Source: Lachnospiraceae bacterium
Lineage (GTDB): Bacteria; Bacillota; Clostridia; Lachnospirales; Lachnospiraceae
Assembly: GCA_017961385.1 (NCBI GenBank)
Contig: JAGCXJ010000344.1
Span: 1-5,588, forward strand
Direction of reading: 5' to 3'
Length of the DNA stretch: 5,588 bases
Part shown: positions 1-4,803 of the stretch, in pieces
Layout of the letters: each line of letters starts with the position of its first letter
How positions within the stretch are numbered: the first letter of the stretch is position 1
Translations under genes and position numbers: made by a program
The notes under the pieces: model-generated
Seen by the model: the letters and a program-made list of their open reading frames with translations, nothing else
Told to the model about the DNA's origin: nothing
The model's database searches: none

Positions 1-192
1 GATGTTGATGTGTCATATACGAGCAAAAATGTGATGATGTATGAACCGAATACCTTCTCAAACAGCATGAATCCTGCACCGATTGATCAAAACGACAAGG
101 ATTCGTGGATATGTCCCGCATGTGGTGCAAAGAACACTGCAAAGTTCTGTTTCGAATGCGGAACACCCAGACCAAAGATAGACGGAGAATGA
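1..192 (+). CDS. 3' end of a protein with a C-terminal zinc ribbon (possibly SPFH-domain protein)
   Basis: The reading frame is open from the first base, so this is the C-terminal 63 residues of a gene that starts before the window; the GTG at 10 is unlikely to be the true start. After a polar, Pro/Asn-rich linker comes a zinc ribbon with the pattern CPxC-x8-CxxC (Cys 38, 41, 50 and 53 of the fragment, within WICPACGAKN...FCFECGTPRP), ending nine residues before the stop. Such ribbons close several Clostridia proteins, notably SPFH-domain (virion-core/YdjI-like) proteins, where the ribbon follows a flexible linker. That assignment comes from remembered family style, because the catalytic or structural part lies outside the window. 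Other zinc-ribbon proteins of the same lineage cannot be excluded. Its stop codon lies 2 bp before the preferred start of the next small gene, so the two are probably cotranscribed. Confidence 0.75.
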   Translation, partial: DVDVSYTSKNVMMYEPNTFSNSMNPAPIDQNDKDSWICPACGAKNTAKFCFECGTPRPKIDGE

Positions 193-194
193 GA

Positions 195-380
195 ATGGAA
201 AAAAAGGATATTGATGCTATAAGAGAAATGTGTGAAGCGGGAATGAGTCTTAACGCGCTTTTCAAGATATTCAAAAACATTGACACAAAAGACATAGAAC
301 AAGTCTATAACGAATATATGAGTAAAGACGATGATGACTATGTAAAGGAAGACATATATATCAGCAATAATTGCTCATGA
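195..380 (+). CDS. 61-aa helical mini-protein, unknown function
   Basis: I do not recognise this protein. I chose ATG 195 because GGAGA at 184-188 lies 6 bases upstream. ATG 189, in the same frame, would overlap the upstream stop as ATGA but is too close to that ribosome binding site. The protein (MEKKDIDAIREMCEAGMSLN...) is predicted to be largely helical up to about residue 42. The segment 'IREMCEAGMSLNALFKIF' has the rhythm of a helix-turn-helix, and 'DTKDIEQVYNEYM' follows it. The tail is acidic (KDDDDYVKEDIY) and ends in Cys-Ser. Placement directly behind the zinc-ribbon gene implies the same transcript. The small helical fold could be a DNA- or protein-binding partner of that protein, but this is inference. 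A real gene is likely, given the good ribosome binding site and the tight spacing. Confidence 0.6.
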   Translation: MEKKDIDAIREMCEAGMSLNALFKIFKNIDTKDIEQVYNEYMSKDDDDYVKEDIYISNNCS

Positions 381-399
381 TGATTTACATAACAATAAA

Positions 400-414
400 T
401 GACCAAACTGGTCA
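400..414. promoter_or_regulatory. Perfect 6-3-6 inverted repeat, candidate operator
   Basis: TGACCA-AAC-TGGTCA is a perfect palindrome with a 3-base centre, the shape of a binding site for a dimeric repressor or activator. It sits in the non-coding gap between the mini-protein and the SNF2 gene, about 40 bp upstream of a TATAAT. It is not followed by a T-run on either strand, so it is not a good terminator. The bound regulator, if any, is unknown. Confidence 0.45.
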
Positions 415-451
415 AAATACATAAAACAGGCAATTTTTAAAGACAGGCATA

Positions 452-457
452 TATAAT
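452..457 (+). promoter_or_regulatory. Possible -10 box for the SNF2 operon
   Basis: TATAAT matches the sigma-A -10 consensus exactly and lies in an AT-rich stretch 86 bp upstream of the SNF2 start codon. The -35 window (about 429-434, GGCAAT) is poor, so either an activator is needed or this is a chance match in AT-rich DNA. It is the best promoter candidate in the 162-bp gap 381-542. Confidence 0.35.
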
Positions 458-492
458 AACAAAGATACGAACAGGGAAAAACAGCGCAGTTA

Positions 493-521
493 TCAGCATT
501 AGCTTGCTGACATATGTGTCA
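493..521. repeat. Two overlapping inverted repeats in the SNF2 leader
   Basis: The first is TCAGCA (493-498) / TGCTGA (505-510) with a 6-base loop. The second is TGACA (508-512) / TGTCA (517-521) with a 4-base loop. They share bases 508-510, so in RNA only one hairpin can form fully at a time. They end 9 bases before the AGGGAG ribosome binding site (531-536). They could be a leader regulatory structure or overlapping protein-binding sites. Short stems make this tentative. Confidence 0.35.
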
Positions 522-542
522 CATTTAAAGAGGGAGAAAAAA

Positions 543-2717
543 GTGAGCGCTATAGAGATCTCGGATATCAAAAGACTCAAAAAAGATATAATCGAAAACT
601 CAGCCAGGCTTGCAAACATGTATGAGTGCAAAAGCAGACAGACACATAAGATACGAAAATTAAGCGTAAACGTTCTGTCTAAGCTAGCTGTCAAATCGCT
701 CGATTCCGTATCCGTTGAAGAGCTTAAGAAGTCAAAGGCCGGGATAAGAGTATCGGCTCTGATTGAGGCCGGCTACAAGGACCTTTATTCTCTTTCACAA
801 GCAGGCGACTGGGAGATAAGACAGATATCCGGGATAGGAGAAAAGCAGCTTGATGCCATAAGGGCGATAATCGCGGAATTCATAAATCAGATCATTTCAT
901 ATACTACTCTTAAGCTAACCCTAGATGACTTTGACAGTAAGGATGAATACAGGGATCTTATCATATGCCTGTATGAATACAGACACTGCGAGGAAATAAG
1001 AAAGGACGCAAGCGATGTAAAAAGCTCCTTTTTTGAATACAGCGATATGCTAAGTAACGAAAAGATCATCCTTAATAAAGTCCACTGGGTCTTTTCATCA
1101 AAGGCAAACAAGGAGCATACCCTTGATATCTATGATTCAATGGTAGAATTCATCGAAAGCCCCGTATATATCAGAGCAATAAATTTCATCGATTCATTTG
1201 CAGAGTGCTTTATCCATGAGAGTGACAAGGTAAGAGAGGATTTTGAATATAACAGCGCGGATTACTATGCGCTCCTTGAAGAGCTCGAAATCGGAAAGAG
1301 CGATTCGCCTCTGATCTACAGCAGCATCCCCTCCGAGCTTGCAAGCGGAATCGATTCCATAAAACTGAATATTGATGATTTCAAGGGAAGACTCAGAGCA
1401 TACCAGTCATTTGGAGCAAAATACATAATAGCACAGAAAAAAGTCCTTCTCGGTGACGAGATGGGACTGGGAAAGACCATTCAGGCGATAGCCGCAATGG
1501 TCCACATTAACAGCAATGAAAAGGATAGCAGATTCCTTATCGTCTGTCCCGCGAGTGTTCTTATAAACTGGTGCAGGGAGATAAAGAAATTCTCTGATCT
1601 TAGTGTTCATCTGATCCACGGAGAGATGATAGATGATTCACTTGCCTCATGGAAGGAAAGAGGAGGAGTGGCAGTTACCAACTATGAGAGCATGGGAAGG
1701 ATCATCGATGCTATAGATGAGAAGATGAAGCTATCTATGCTTGTCATAGATGAGGCTCATTACATCAAAAACCCTGATGCGATTAGGACTAATCTTATCA
1801 GAAGACTTGATAACGAAAGCGAGCGGATACTTCTGATGAGCGGAACTCCTCTTGAAAACCGTGTCGAGGAGATGTGCTCCCTGATCGATTTCATAAGACC
1901 CGACATGTCCCTTGAGATAAGAAAGCTTGCAAAGATGAGCAGCGTTCCTCAGTTTAAGGAGATGCTAGCACCCCTTTATCTTAGAAGGACAAGGGATCAG
2001 GTCCTTGAAGAACTGCCCAAGATACAGGATGAACAGGAATGGTGCGCCATGACTGACACCGATCTTAAGCATTACATAAAGGATGTGGATGAAAGGGATC
2101 TTACCGGAATGAGACGAGTCTCATTCAGACAGCCAGATATCAATCTTTCATCCAAGGGAAAGAGACTTATAGAGATCTGTGATCAGGCAAGGGATGAGGG
2201 AAGAAAGATACTGATCTATTCATATTTTTTAGATACCATCGATTTTGCCTACAAGGCGCTTCATGACAGATGCGTTGGAGTTATAAGCGGAGATACACCG
2301 ATCGCTCAGAGACAGGCTCTGGTTGACAGGCTCTCGGAAGCTGAAAGCGGCAGCGTGCTTATAAGCCAGATACAATCCGGAGGCACAGGACTTAACATAC
2401 AGGCTGCGAGCATTGTCATCTTTTTGGAGCCACAGGTAAAGCCTTCCCTTGAAAAGCAGGCAATATCAAGAGTATACAGGATGGGACAGGTAAGAAACGT
2501 TCTTGTATATCACCTTCTTTGCGAGAATACCATTGATGAAGCCTTTGTTGAGAGACTTGCAGCAAAGCAGTTTGAATTCGATACATTCGCAAACGAATCG
2601 GCGGCGGCAGAAGCCAGCGAGAATCTGATCGACAAGGAATGGATAGCAAAATTCATAGAGAGCGAAAGAAACAAATATCTGCCAATGGTCATAGAGCCTA
2701 AGACAGATGATCAATAA
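543..2717 (+). CDS. SNF2-family DEAD/DEAH-box DNA-dependent ATPase with N-terminal helix-hairpin-helix
   Basis: This is an ATP-driven DNA translocase or remodeller of helicase superfamily 2. The start is GTG 543, with AGGGAG at 531-536 six bases upstream. An in-frame TTG at 504 would add 13 residues but has no ribosome binding site and lies in the leader repeats. The protein has 724 residues. Residues about 92-108 (IRQISGIGEKQLDAIRA) form a helix-hairpin-helix, a non-specific DNA-binding motif; the stretch to about 280 is helical and unassigned. The ATPase motifs are all present in order: LRAYQ (284-288), GDEMGLGKT with Lys 311 (motif I), LIVCPASVLINW (332-343, Ia), DEAH (403-406, II), SGTP (433-436, III), KILIYSYF (555-562, IV), SQIQSGGTGLNIQAAS (608-623, V) and QAISRVYRMGQ with Arg 643 and 646 (VI). 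It should therefore be active. It is shorter than RapA or DISARM DrmD (both roughly 1000 aa) and lacks their extra domains. It heads an apparent four-gene operon. Confidence 0.95.
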   Translation: MSAIEISDIKRLKKDIIENSARLANMYECKSRQTHKIRKLSVNVLSKLAVKSLDSVSVEELKKSKAGIRVSALIEAGYKDLYSLSQAGDWEIRQISGIGEKQLDAIRAIIAEFINQIISYTTLKLTLDDFDSKDEYRDLIICLYEYRHCEEIRKDASDVKSSFFEYSDMLSNEKIILNKVHWVFSSKANKEHTLDIYDSMVEFIESPVYIRAINFIDSFAECFIHESDKVREDFEYNSADYYALLEELEIGKSDSPLIYSSIPSELASGIDSIKLNIDDFKGRLRAYQSFGAKYIIAQKKVLLGDEMGLGKTIQAIAAMVHINSNEKDSRFLIVCPASVLINWCREIKKFSDLSVHLIHGEMIDDSLASWKERGGVAVTNYESMGRIIDAIDEKMKLSMLVIDEAHYIKNPDAIRTNLIRRLDNESERILLMSGTPLENRVEEMCSLIDFIRPDMSLEIRKLAKMSSVPQFKEMLAPLYLRRTRDQVLEELPKIQDEQEWCAMTDTDLKHYIKDVDERDLTGMRRVSFRQPDINLSSKGKRLIEICDQARDEGRKILIYSYFLDTIDFAYKALHDRCVGVISGDTPIAQRQALVDRLSEAESGSVLISQIQSGGTGLNIQAASIVIFLEPQVKPSLEKQAISRVYRMGQVRNVLVYHLLCENTIDEAFVERLAAKQFEFDTFANESAAAEASENLIDKEWIAKFIESERNKYLPMVIEPKTDDQ

Positions 2718-2744
2718 GAAATAAGATACGCATGGGGAAATGAG

Positions 2745-3113
2745 ATGGAGTCAGCTGACAGAAAAAGGATGATAAAAGGAATACTGATCATAATTCTTAT
2801 ACTTATTCTCATAAAAGTTGTGATATTTGTCATACCGCATGAGAGAAGCTTTACATCAGTCTACTATATGAATAACGCATCAATGAACGATGTCGTTATT
2901 TTAGGAAAGGGCTGCTCTAACTCATATGTAGCCCGTACAAATCATCATGCCTGCTATATAGACAGCAATAAAGATATAAAAGAAACAGAATATCCCGATA
3001 AGATAAAGCTGTATACATATCCTATCGGGATAAGGATCTATTCAACGGATATGATGGGAATATGGGTAAGATATCCCGTCATCGTATATGCATATAAGCT
3101 AGAGGATAAATAA
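2745..3113 (+). CDS. Single-pass membrane protein, unknown function
   Basis: I do not recognise the family. ATG 2745 follows GGGGA (2734-2738) at 6 bases and lies 27 bp after the SNF2 stop. The 122-aa product has a short Lys/Arg-rich N-terminus (ESADRKRMIKG), then a very hydrophobic helix at about residues 10-30 (ILIIILILILIKVVIFVI). By the positive-inside rule the N-terminus is cytoplasmic and the remaining ~90 residues lie outside the membrane. The helix could be an uncleaved signal anchor. The outer part is probably beta-rich (alternating YTYPIGIRIYS, IWVRYPVIVYAY) and has two cysteines (57, 70) that could form a disulfide. Its tight spacing with its neighbours suggests an operon role, perhaps membrane tethering or sensing, but nothing in the sequence shows a biochemical activity. 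Confidence 0.8.
   Translation: MESADRKRMIKGILIIILILILIKVVIFVIPHERSFTSVYYMNNASMNDVVILGKGCSNSYVARTNHHACYIDSNKDIKETEYPDKIKLYTYPIGIRIYSTDMMGIWVRYPVIVYAYKLEDK
2991..3032. repeat. 10-bp perfect inverted repeat inside the membrane-protein gene
   Basis: TATCCCGATA (2991-3000) and its exact reverse complement TATCGGGATA (3023-3032) can form a 10-bp stem with a 22-base loop, inside coding sequence. The first arm, extended to TATCCCGATAAG, recurs in the next gene at 3548-3559, and TATCCCG recurs at 3072-3078. There is no T-run after the stem, so it is not a classical terminator. It may be coincidental, because the arms encode YPDK and PIGI. Confidence 0.5.
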
Positions 3114-3124
3114 GAGGTAGGCCT

Positions 3125-3652
3125 ATGAAAAAGGTTGAATCCACCAACGGAAAAGTTGAATTTCAGTTTGGAGTAGATGTAGAAGAAGGCTACAGCCGCA
3201 TAGCAAGAGCCGTATATAAGAATGCGCTTAATGAATATTATCTCATTGAGTCTGAAGAATATCATATAGGATCGGCATATGACTATGTGGATAAATATTT
3301 TTTGCTCGATGAAAAAGAGACCGAACTTTTCAGAAAGATGTCTATAGACAGCGAAAGAAGAAAAAAAGAAGCGGCGTTAGAAAGAGAGAGAAACGAACTC
3401 GAAAACAGAAGACGCCTCTTAACTGCCGGAGAGGATCGTGATTTCTATAAGAAAAAGAAGAGCGATACGATATGGTGGAAGAAGGAAGTTAAAGGCGAGC
3501 ATAAATTTTCCTTTGACAAGGAAGTTGTATTTGACCTGATGAGCGATTATCCCGATAAGCTGACTGTTGAGCAAAAAGAGATATTTGACAGAGAAAATCC
3601 AATCTGGGCAAAGAAACTTCAAAAAAAGGATGAACAGATAGATAAAGGTTAA
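3125..3652 (+). CDS. Charged coiled-coil protein of unknown function
   Basis: ATG 3125 is preceded by GAGG (3114-3117) at 7 bases, and the gene begins 11 bp after the previous stop. The 175-aa product has no membrane helix or signal peptide and so is probably cytoplasmic. Three parts are visible. Residues 1-62 are a mixed segment rich in Tyr (GYSRIARAVYKNALNEYYLI), possibly a small globular domain. Residues about 63-98 are a highly charged helix (SERRKKEAALERERNELENR) likely to form a coiled coil. Residues about 115-164 form a C-terminal module with WW at 117-118, 'FSFDKEVVFDLMSDYP' and 'LTVEQKEIFDRENPIWAK'. The last pattern (YP..LT.EQ..IFD.ENP.WA) resembles C-terminal modules I recall from unannotated Clostridia proteins, but I know no function for it. 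The coiled coil suggests a scaffold or adaptor within the SNF2 operon; this is inference. Confidence 0.8.
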   Translation: MKKVESTNGKVEFQFGVDVEEGYSRIARAVYKNALNEYYLIESEEYHIGSAYDYVDKYFLLDEKETELFRKMSIDSERRKKEAALERERNELENRRRLLTAGEDRDFYKKKKSDTIWWKKEVKGEHKFSFDKEVVFDLMSDYPDKLTVEQKEIFDRENPIWAKKLQKKDEQIDKG

Positions 3653-3656
3653 GCGT

Positions 3657-3935
3657 ATGAAGAAGATAAAAGAACTTAAGGGTGCAAACATGGATATTGA
3701 TTTAGTCAGCGATAGCGTTGACTGGGATCAAGATGTATGTCCGTGGAATGAAGCTGAGAATTCCAAAGAACATAAATGCGCTGTAAAAGACACCTCGATA
3801 TGTAAATATTTCTGTGGGATTAAATATTTGGATAGCGTGCTTTGTAGTTATCCTAATGAATGCAAAGATGTATTGAATCAACAGAACGGAAAATCGGAAA
3901 ATAATCCAACAAATGGATGGTTTAACTTGGAGTAA
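3657..3935 (+). CDS. Six-cysteine mini-protein, likely metal-binding
   Basis: The 92-aa product starts at ATG 3657 (AAAGG at 3644-3648), 4 bp after the previous stop. ATG 3690 (TAAGGG at 3677-3682) is an equally good start and would give 81 aa beginning MDIDLVSDSVDW; I cannot decide between them. Six cysteines (28, 41, 49, 53, 63, 69 from the first Met) lie in the contexts VCPWNEAEN, HKCAVK, SICKYFCG, VLCSYP and NECK, with His 39 beside the second. This arrangement suggests a structural zinc site or an Fe-S cluster rather than secretion with disulfides, since there is no signal peptide. I recall similar small Clostridia proteins (CPWN...CAVK...C.YFCGI...VLCSYP) without a known function. The last codons lie within the left copy of the direct repeat that flanks the toxin-antitoxin pair. 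It is probably the last gene of the SNF2 operon. Confidence 0.7.
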   Translation: MKKIKELKGANMDIDLVSDSVDWDQDVCPWNEAENSKEHKCAVKDTSICKYFCGIKYLDSVLCSYPNECKDVLNQQNGKSENNPTNGWFNLE

Positions 3936-3956
3936 AGCTCTTAACAATCCACAAAA
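3922..3956 (+). repeat. Left copy of imperfect direct repeat flanking the toxin-antitoxin cassette
   Basis: This copy reads TTAACTTGG (3922-3930), 9 variable bases, CTTAACAA (3940-3947), 3 variable bases, ACAAAA (3951-3956). The same three blocks occur in the same order and near-identical spacing at 4654-4689. The left copy spans the stop codon of the Cys-rich gene. Confidence 0.6.
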
Positions 3957-3972
3957 ATCGTTTAATAGAGAG

Positions 3973-4001
3973 TTGACAATAGGGGAAGATTGCAGCATGA
4001 T
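3973..4001 (+). promoter_or_regulatory. Promoter of the toxin-antitoxin pair
   Basis: An exact -35 TTGACA (3973-3978) is followed after 17 bp by CATGAT (3996-4001), which matches 4 of 6 positions of TATAAT. The expected start of transcription is about 4008, which is 27 bp before the antitoxin start codon and inside the palindrome at 4006-4019. Confidence 0.55.
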
Positions 4002-4005
4002 TTAA

Positions 4006-4019
4006 GTGGGAATACCCAC
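4006..4019. promoter_or_regulatory. Palindrome at the predicted transcription start, candidate autoregulatory operator
   Basis: GTGGG-AATA-CCCAC is a perfect 5-bp inverted repeat with a 4-base centre. It overlaps the predicted transcription start and lies just upstream of the antitoxin ribosome binding site (GGAGG, 4023-4027). This is the usual position for an operator bound by an antitoxin or a toxin-antitoxin complex. In RNA it could also form a small hairpin near the 5' end. Confidence 0.5.
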
Positions 4020-4034
4020 CGTGGAGGATATCAA

Positions 4035-4280
4035 ATGGAAGCTATAAAAGAGTATGATGCAAAAATAGATGCAAAGAAAAGGATTACACTCAGAGGATCT
4101 TCCTATGAGTACTATCATGTAATAGAGTTCCCAAATGGTCGGATCGAACTAGAACCCAGAGTCTTAGTAGAACCGTTTGAAATCGATGAGAATACGTTGA
4201 AGATGATAGATAAATCGATGGAAAATCTGAAGAAAGGTATCGCGTCAGAGCCTATCGATCTGACAGAGTTCGCAGACTAA
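4035..4280 (+). CDS. Type II antitoxin candidate (AbrB-like N-terminus)
   Basis: ATG 4035 has a perfect GGAGG (4023-4027) 7 bases upstream; the in-frame TTG at 3990 has none and precedes the predicted transcription start, so the 81-aa form is preferred. The N-terminal half, IDAKKRITLRG...YYHVIEFPNGRIELEPR, has the pattern of an AbrB/MazE-like swapped-hairpin DNA-binding domain (vDxKxRITL ... dGRI.LeP). The C-terminal part (ENTLKMIDKSMENLKKGIAS then EPIDLTEF) looks like the toxin-wrapping tail of type II antitoxins. It lies 2 bp before the toxin gene, the usual antitoxin-first order. Expected role: neutralise the toxin by direct binding and repress its own promoter at 3973-4019. The family assignment is from motif style and context, not from a search. 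Confidence 0.7.
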   Translation: MEAIKEYDAKIDAKKRITLRGSSYEYYHVIEFPNGRIELEPRVLVEPFEIDENTLKMIDKSMENLKKGIASEPIDLTEFAD

Positions 4281-4282
4281 AT

Positions 4283-4648
4283 ATGTGGAAAGTACGCATG
4301 GGAGTACCAGAAATGAAAGATTTTTGGGATGAACTCCGTGAAAAAGTTGCCAAAAAAGATGCTAATAAAAATGAGATAAGGCTATATAAGCTTGGTAAGG
4401 CATTGTATCATCTTTCAATAGATCCGTTCTATCCTGCGTTGGTTACACATGAGATTCCAGAAATGTCAAAGAGATATGGAGAAAAAGTATGGCAATCGTA
4501 TTTGGAGAATAACACTCCCGGAGCAGGAAGGATATATTGGTCATATGGGCCAGGAAAGAATGATATAACAGTAACCGGATTAGAACCGCATCCAAATACT
4601 AAGTCAAATGCATATAAAAAGATACGATTATCATCCATGGAACTATGA
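4283..4648 (+). CDS. Type II toxin candidate, RelE/ParE-like
   Basis: The 121-aa product starts at ATG 4283, 2 bp after the antitoxin stop. It has no good ribosome binding site of its own, so translation is probably coupled to the antitoxin, which keeps toxin levels below antitoxin. The layout fits the RelE/ParE fold: a helical hairpin at residues 10-45 (MKDFWDELREKVAKK, LYKLGKALYHL), then strands THEIPEM, VWQSYLENNTPGAGRIYWSY, NDITVTGLEPHP and a final YKKIRLSSM. Arg 83 in GRIYW sits where these toxins carry a conserved Arg. RelE members cut mRNA on the ribosome and ParE members poison gyrase; the sequence does not tell me which, or whether this is an inactive variant. An internal ATG at 4298, preceded by GGAA, is a less likely start because it would remove 'MWKVR'. 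A terminator follows within 45 bp. Confidence 0.65.
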   Translation: MWKVRMGVPEMKDFWDELREKVAKKDANKNEIRLYKLGKALYHLSIDPFYPALVTHEIPEMSKRYGEKVWQSYLENNTPGAGRIYWSYGPGKNDITVTGLEPHPNTKSNAYKKIRLSSMEL

Positions 4649-4653
4649 CCAGA

Positions 4654-4689
4654 TTAACTTGGTAGAGAAATTCTTAACAACATACAAAA
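4654..4689 (+). repeat. Right copy of imperfect direct repeat flanking the toxin-antitoxin cassette
   Basis: This copy reads TTAACTTGG (4654-4662), 10 variable bases, CTTAACAA (4673-4680), 3 variable bases, ACAAAA (4684-4689). It begins 6 bp after the toxin stop codon and runs up to the terminator. Compared with 3922-3956, three blocks of 9, 8 and 6 bp are identical, and the middle spacer differs by one base. Confidence 0.6.
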
Positions 4690-4690
4690 T

Positions 4691-4727
4691 GAGAACTGGG
4701 AAGGCAAAAAATGTCTCCCCAGTTTTT
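4691..4727 (+). terminator. Rho-independent terminator after the toxin-antitoxin pair
   Basis: AACTGGG (4694-4700) pairs with CCCAGTT (4718-4724), a 7-bp stem with a 17-base loop, followed by a run of T (4723-4727). GAG at 4691-4693 can extend the stem into the T-run. It separates the toxin-antitoxin transcript from the Fic gene downstream. Confidence 0.7.
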
Positions 4728-4738
4728 ATGTTATAATA

Positions 4739-4774
4739 TCATTATCTTCCAGTTTTATCGACTAAGGATAATGA
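4739..4774. repeat. 8-bp perfect inverted repeat upstream of the Fic gene
   Basis: TCATTATC (4739-4746) and GATAATGA (4767-4774) are exact reverse complements separated by 20 bp, about two helical turns. It lies in non-coding DNA between the terminator and the Fic promoter. It could be a pair of protein half-sites or a weak AT-rich hairpin. Confidence 0.4.
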
Positions 4775-4793
4775 AAAATAGTGAAAAAATAGT
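4773..4793 (+). repeat. Tandem repeat GAAAAATAGT / GAAAAAATAGT
   Basis: Two near-identical copies, 10 and 11 bp long and differing by one A, lie head to tail and are followed by a third partial GAAAT. The period is one helical turn, so proteins bound at each copy would lie on the same DNA face. The position is about 45-65 bp upstream of the predicted Fic transcription start. It could act as an A-tract UP-like element or as repressor or activator sites. Confidence 0.4.
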
Positions 4794-4803
4794 GAAATTT
4801 TAA

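Noticed and set aside
105..194. Start at 105 for the small gene after the zinc ribbon
   Set aside because: It would overlap the zinc-ribbon coding sequence by almost 90 bp without a ribosome binding site; ATG 195 fits better.
504..545. TTG at 504 as the SNF2 start (13 more residues)
   Set aside because: It has no ribosome binding site, while GTG 543 has AGGGAG at 6 bases; the extra stretch falls in the leader inverted repeats.
2638..2649. Motif VI of SNF2 lacking the common Asp (QAISRVYRMGQ)
   Set aside because: Both arginines and the R(M)GQ end are intact, and Ser at that place is, as far as I recall, common in Clostridia SNF2 proteins, so it is not a sign of inactivation. (The motif itself is at about 2454-2489.)
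543..2717. SNF2 gene as DISARM DrmD or RapA
   Set aside because: It is much shorter than either, has a helix-hairpin-helix N-terminus, and the window shows no methyltransferase, DUF1998 or phospholipase D partner genes.
3419..3998. Open frames on the minus strand (3419-3691 and 3702-3998)
   Set aside because: They lie opposite well-supported + strand genes and show no recognisable protein features; they look like antisense shadows.
3990..4034. TTG at 3990 as the antitoxin start
   Set aside because: It lies upstream of the predicted transcription start and lacks a ribosome binding site; ATG 4035 has a perfect GGAGG at 7 bases.
4732..4737. TATAAT as a second Fic promoter
   Set aside because: It lies directly after the terminator T-run and has no acceptable -35 at 16-18 bp; the extended -10 at 4824-4832 is much better.
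4773..4793. Tandem repeats as part of a CRISPR array or plasmid iteron origin
   Set aside because: There are only two full copies of about 10 bp with no spacers, and no replication or cas gene is nearby.
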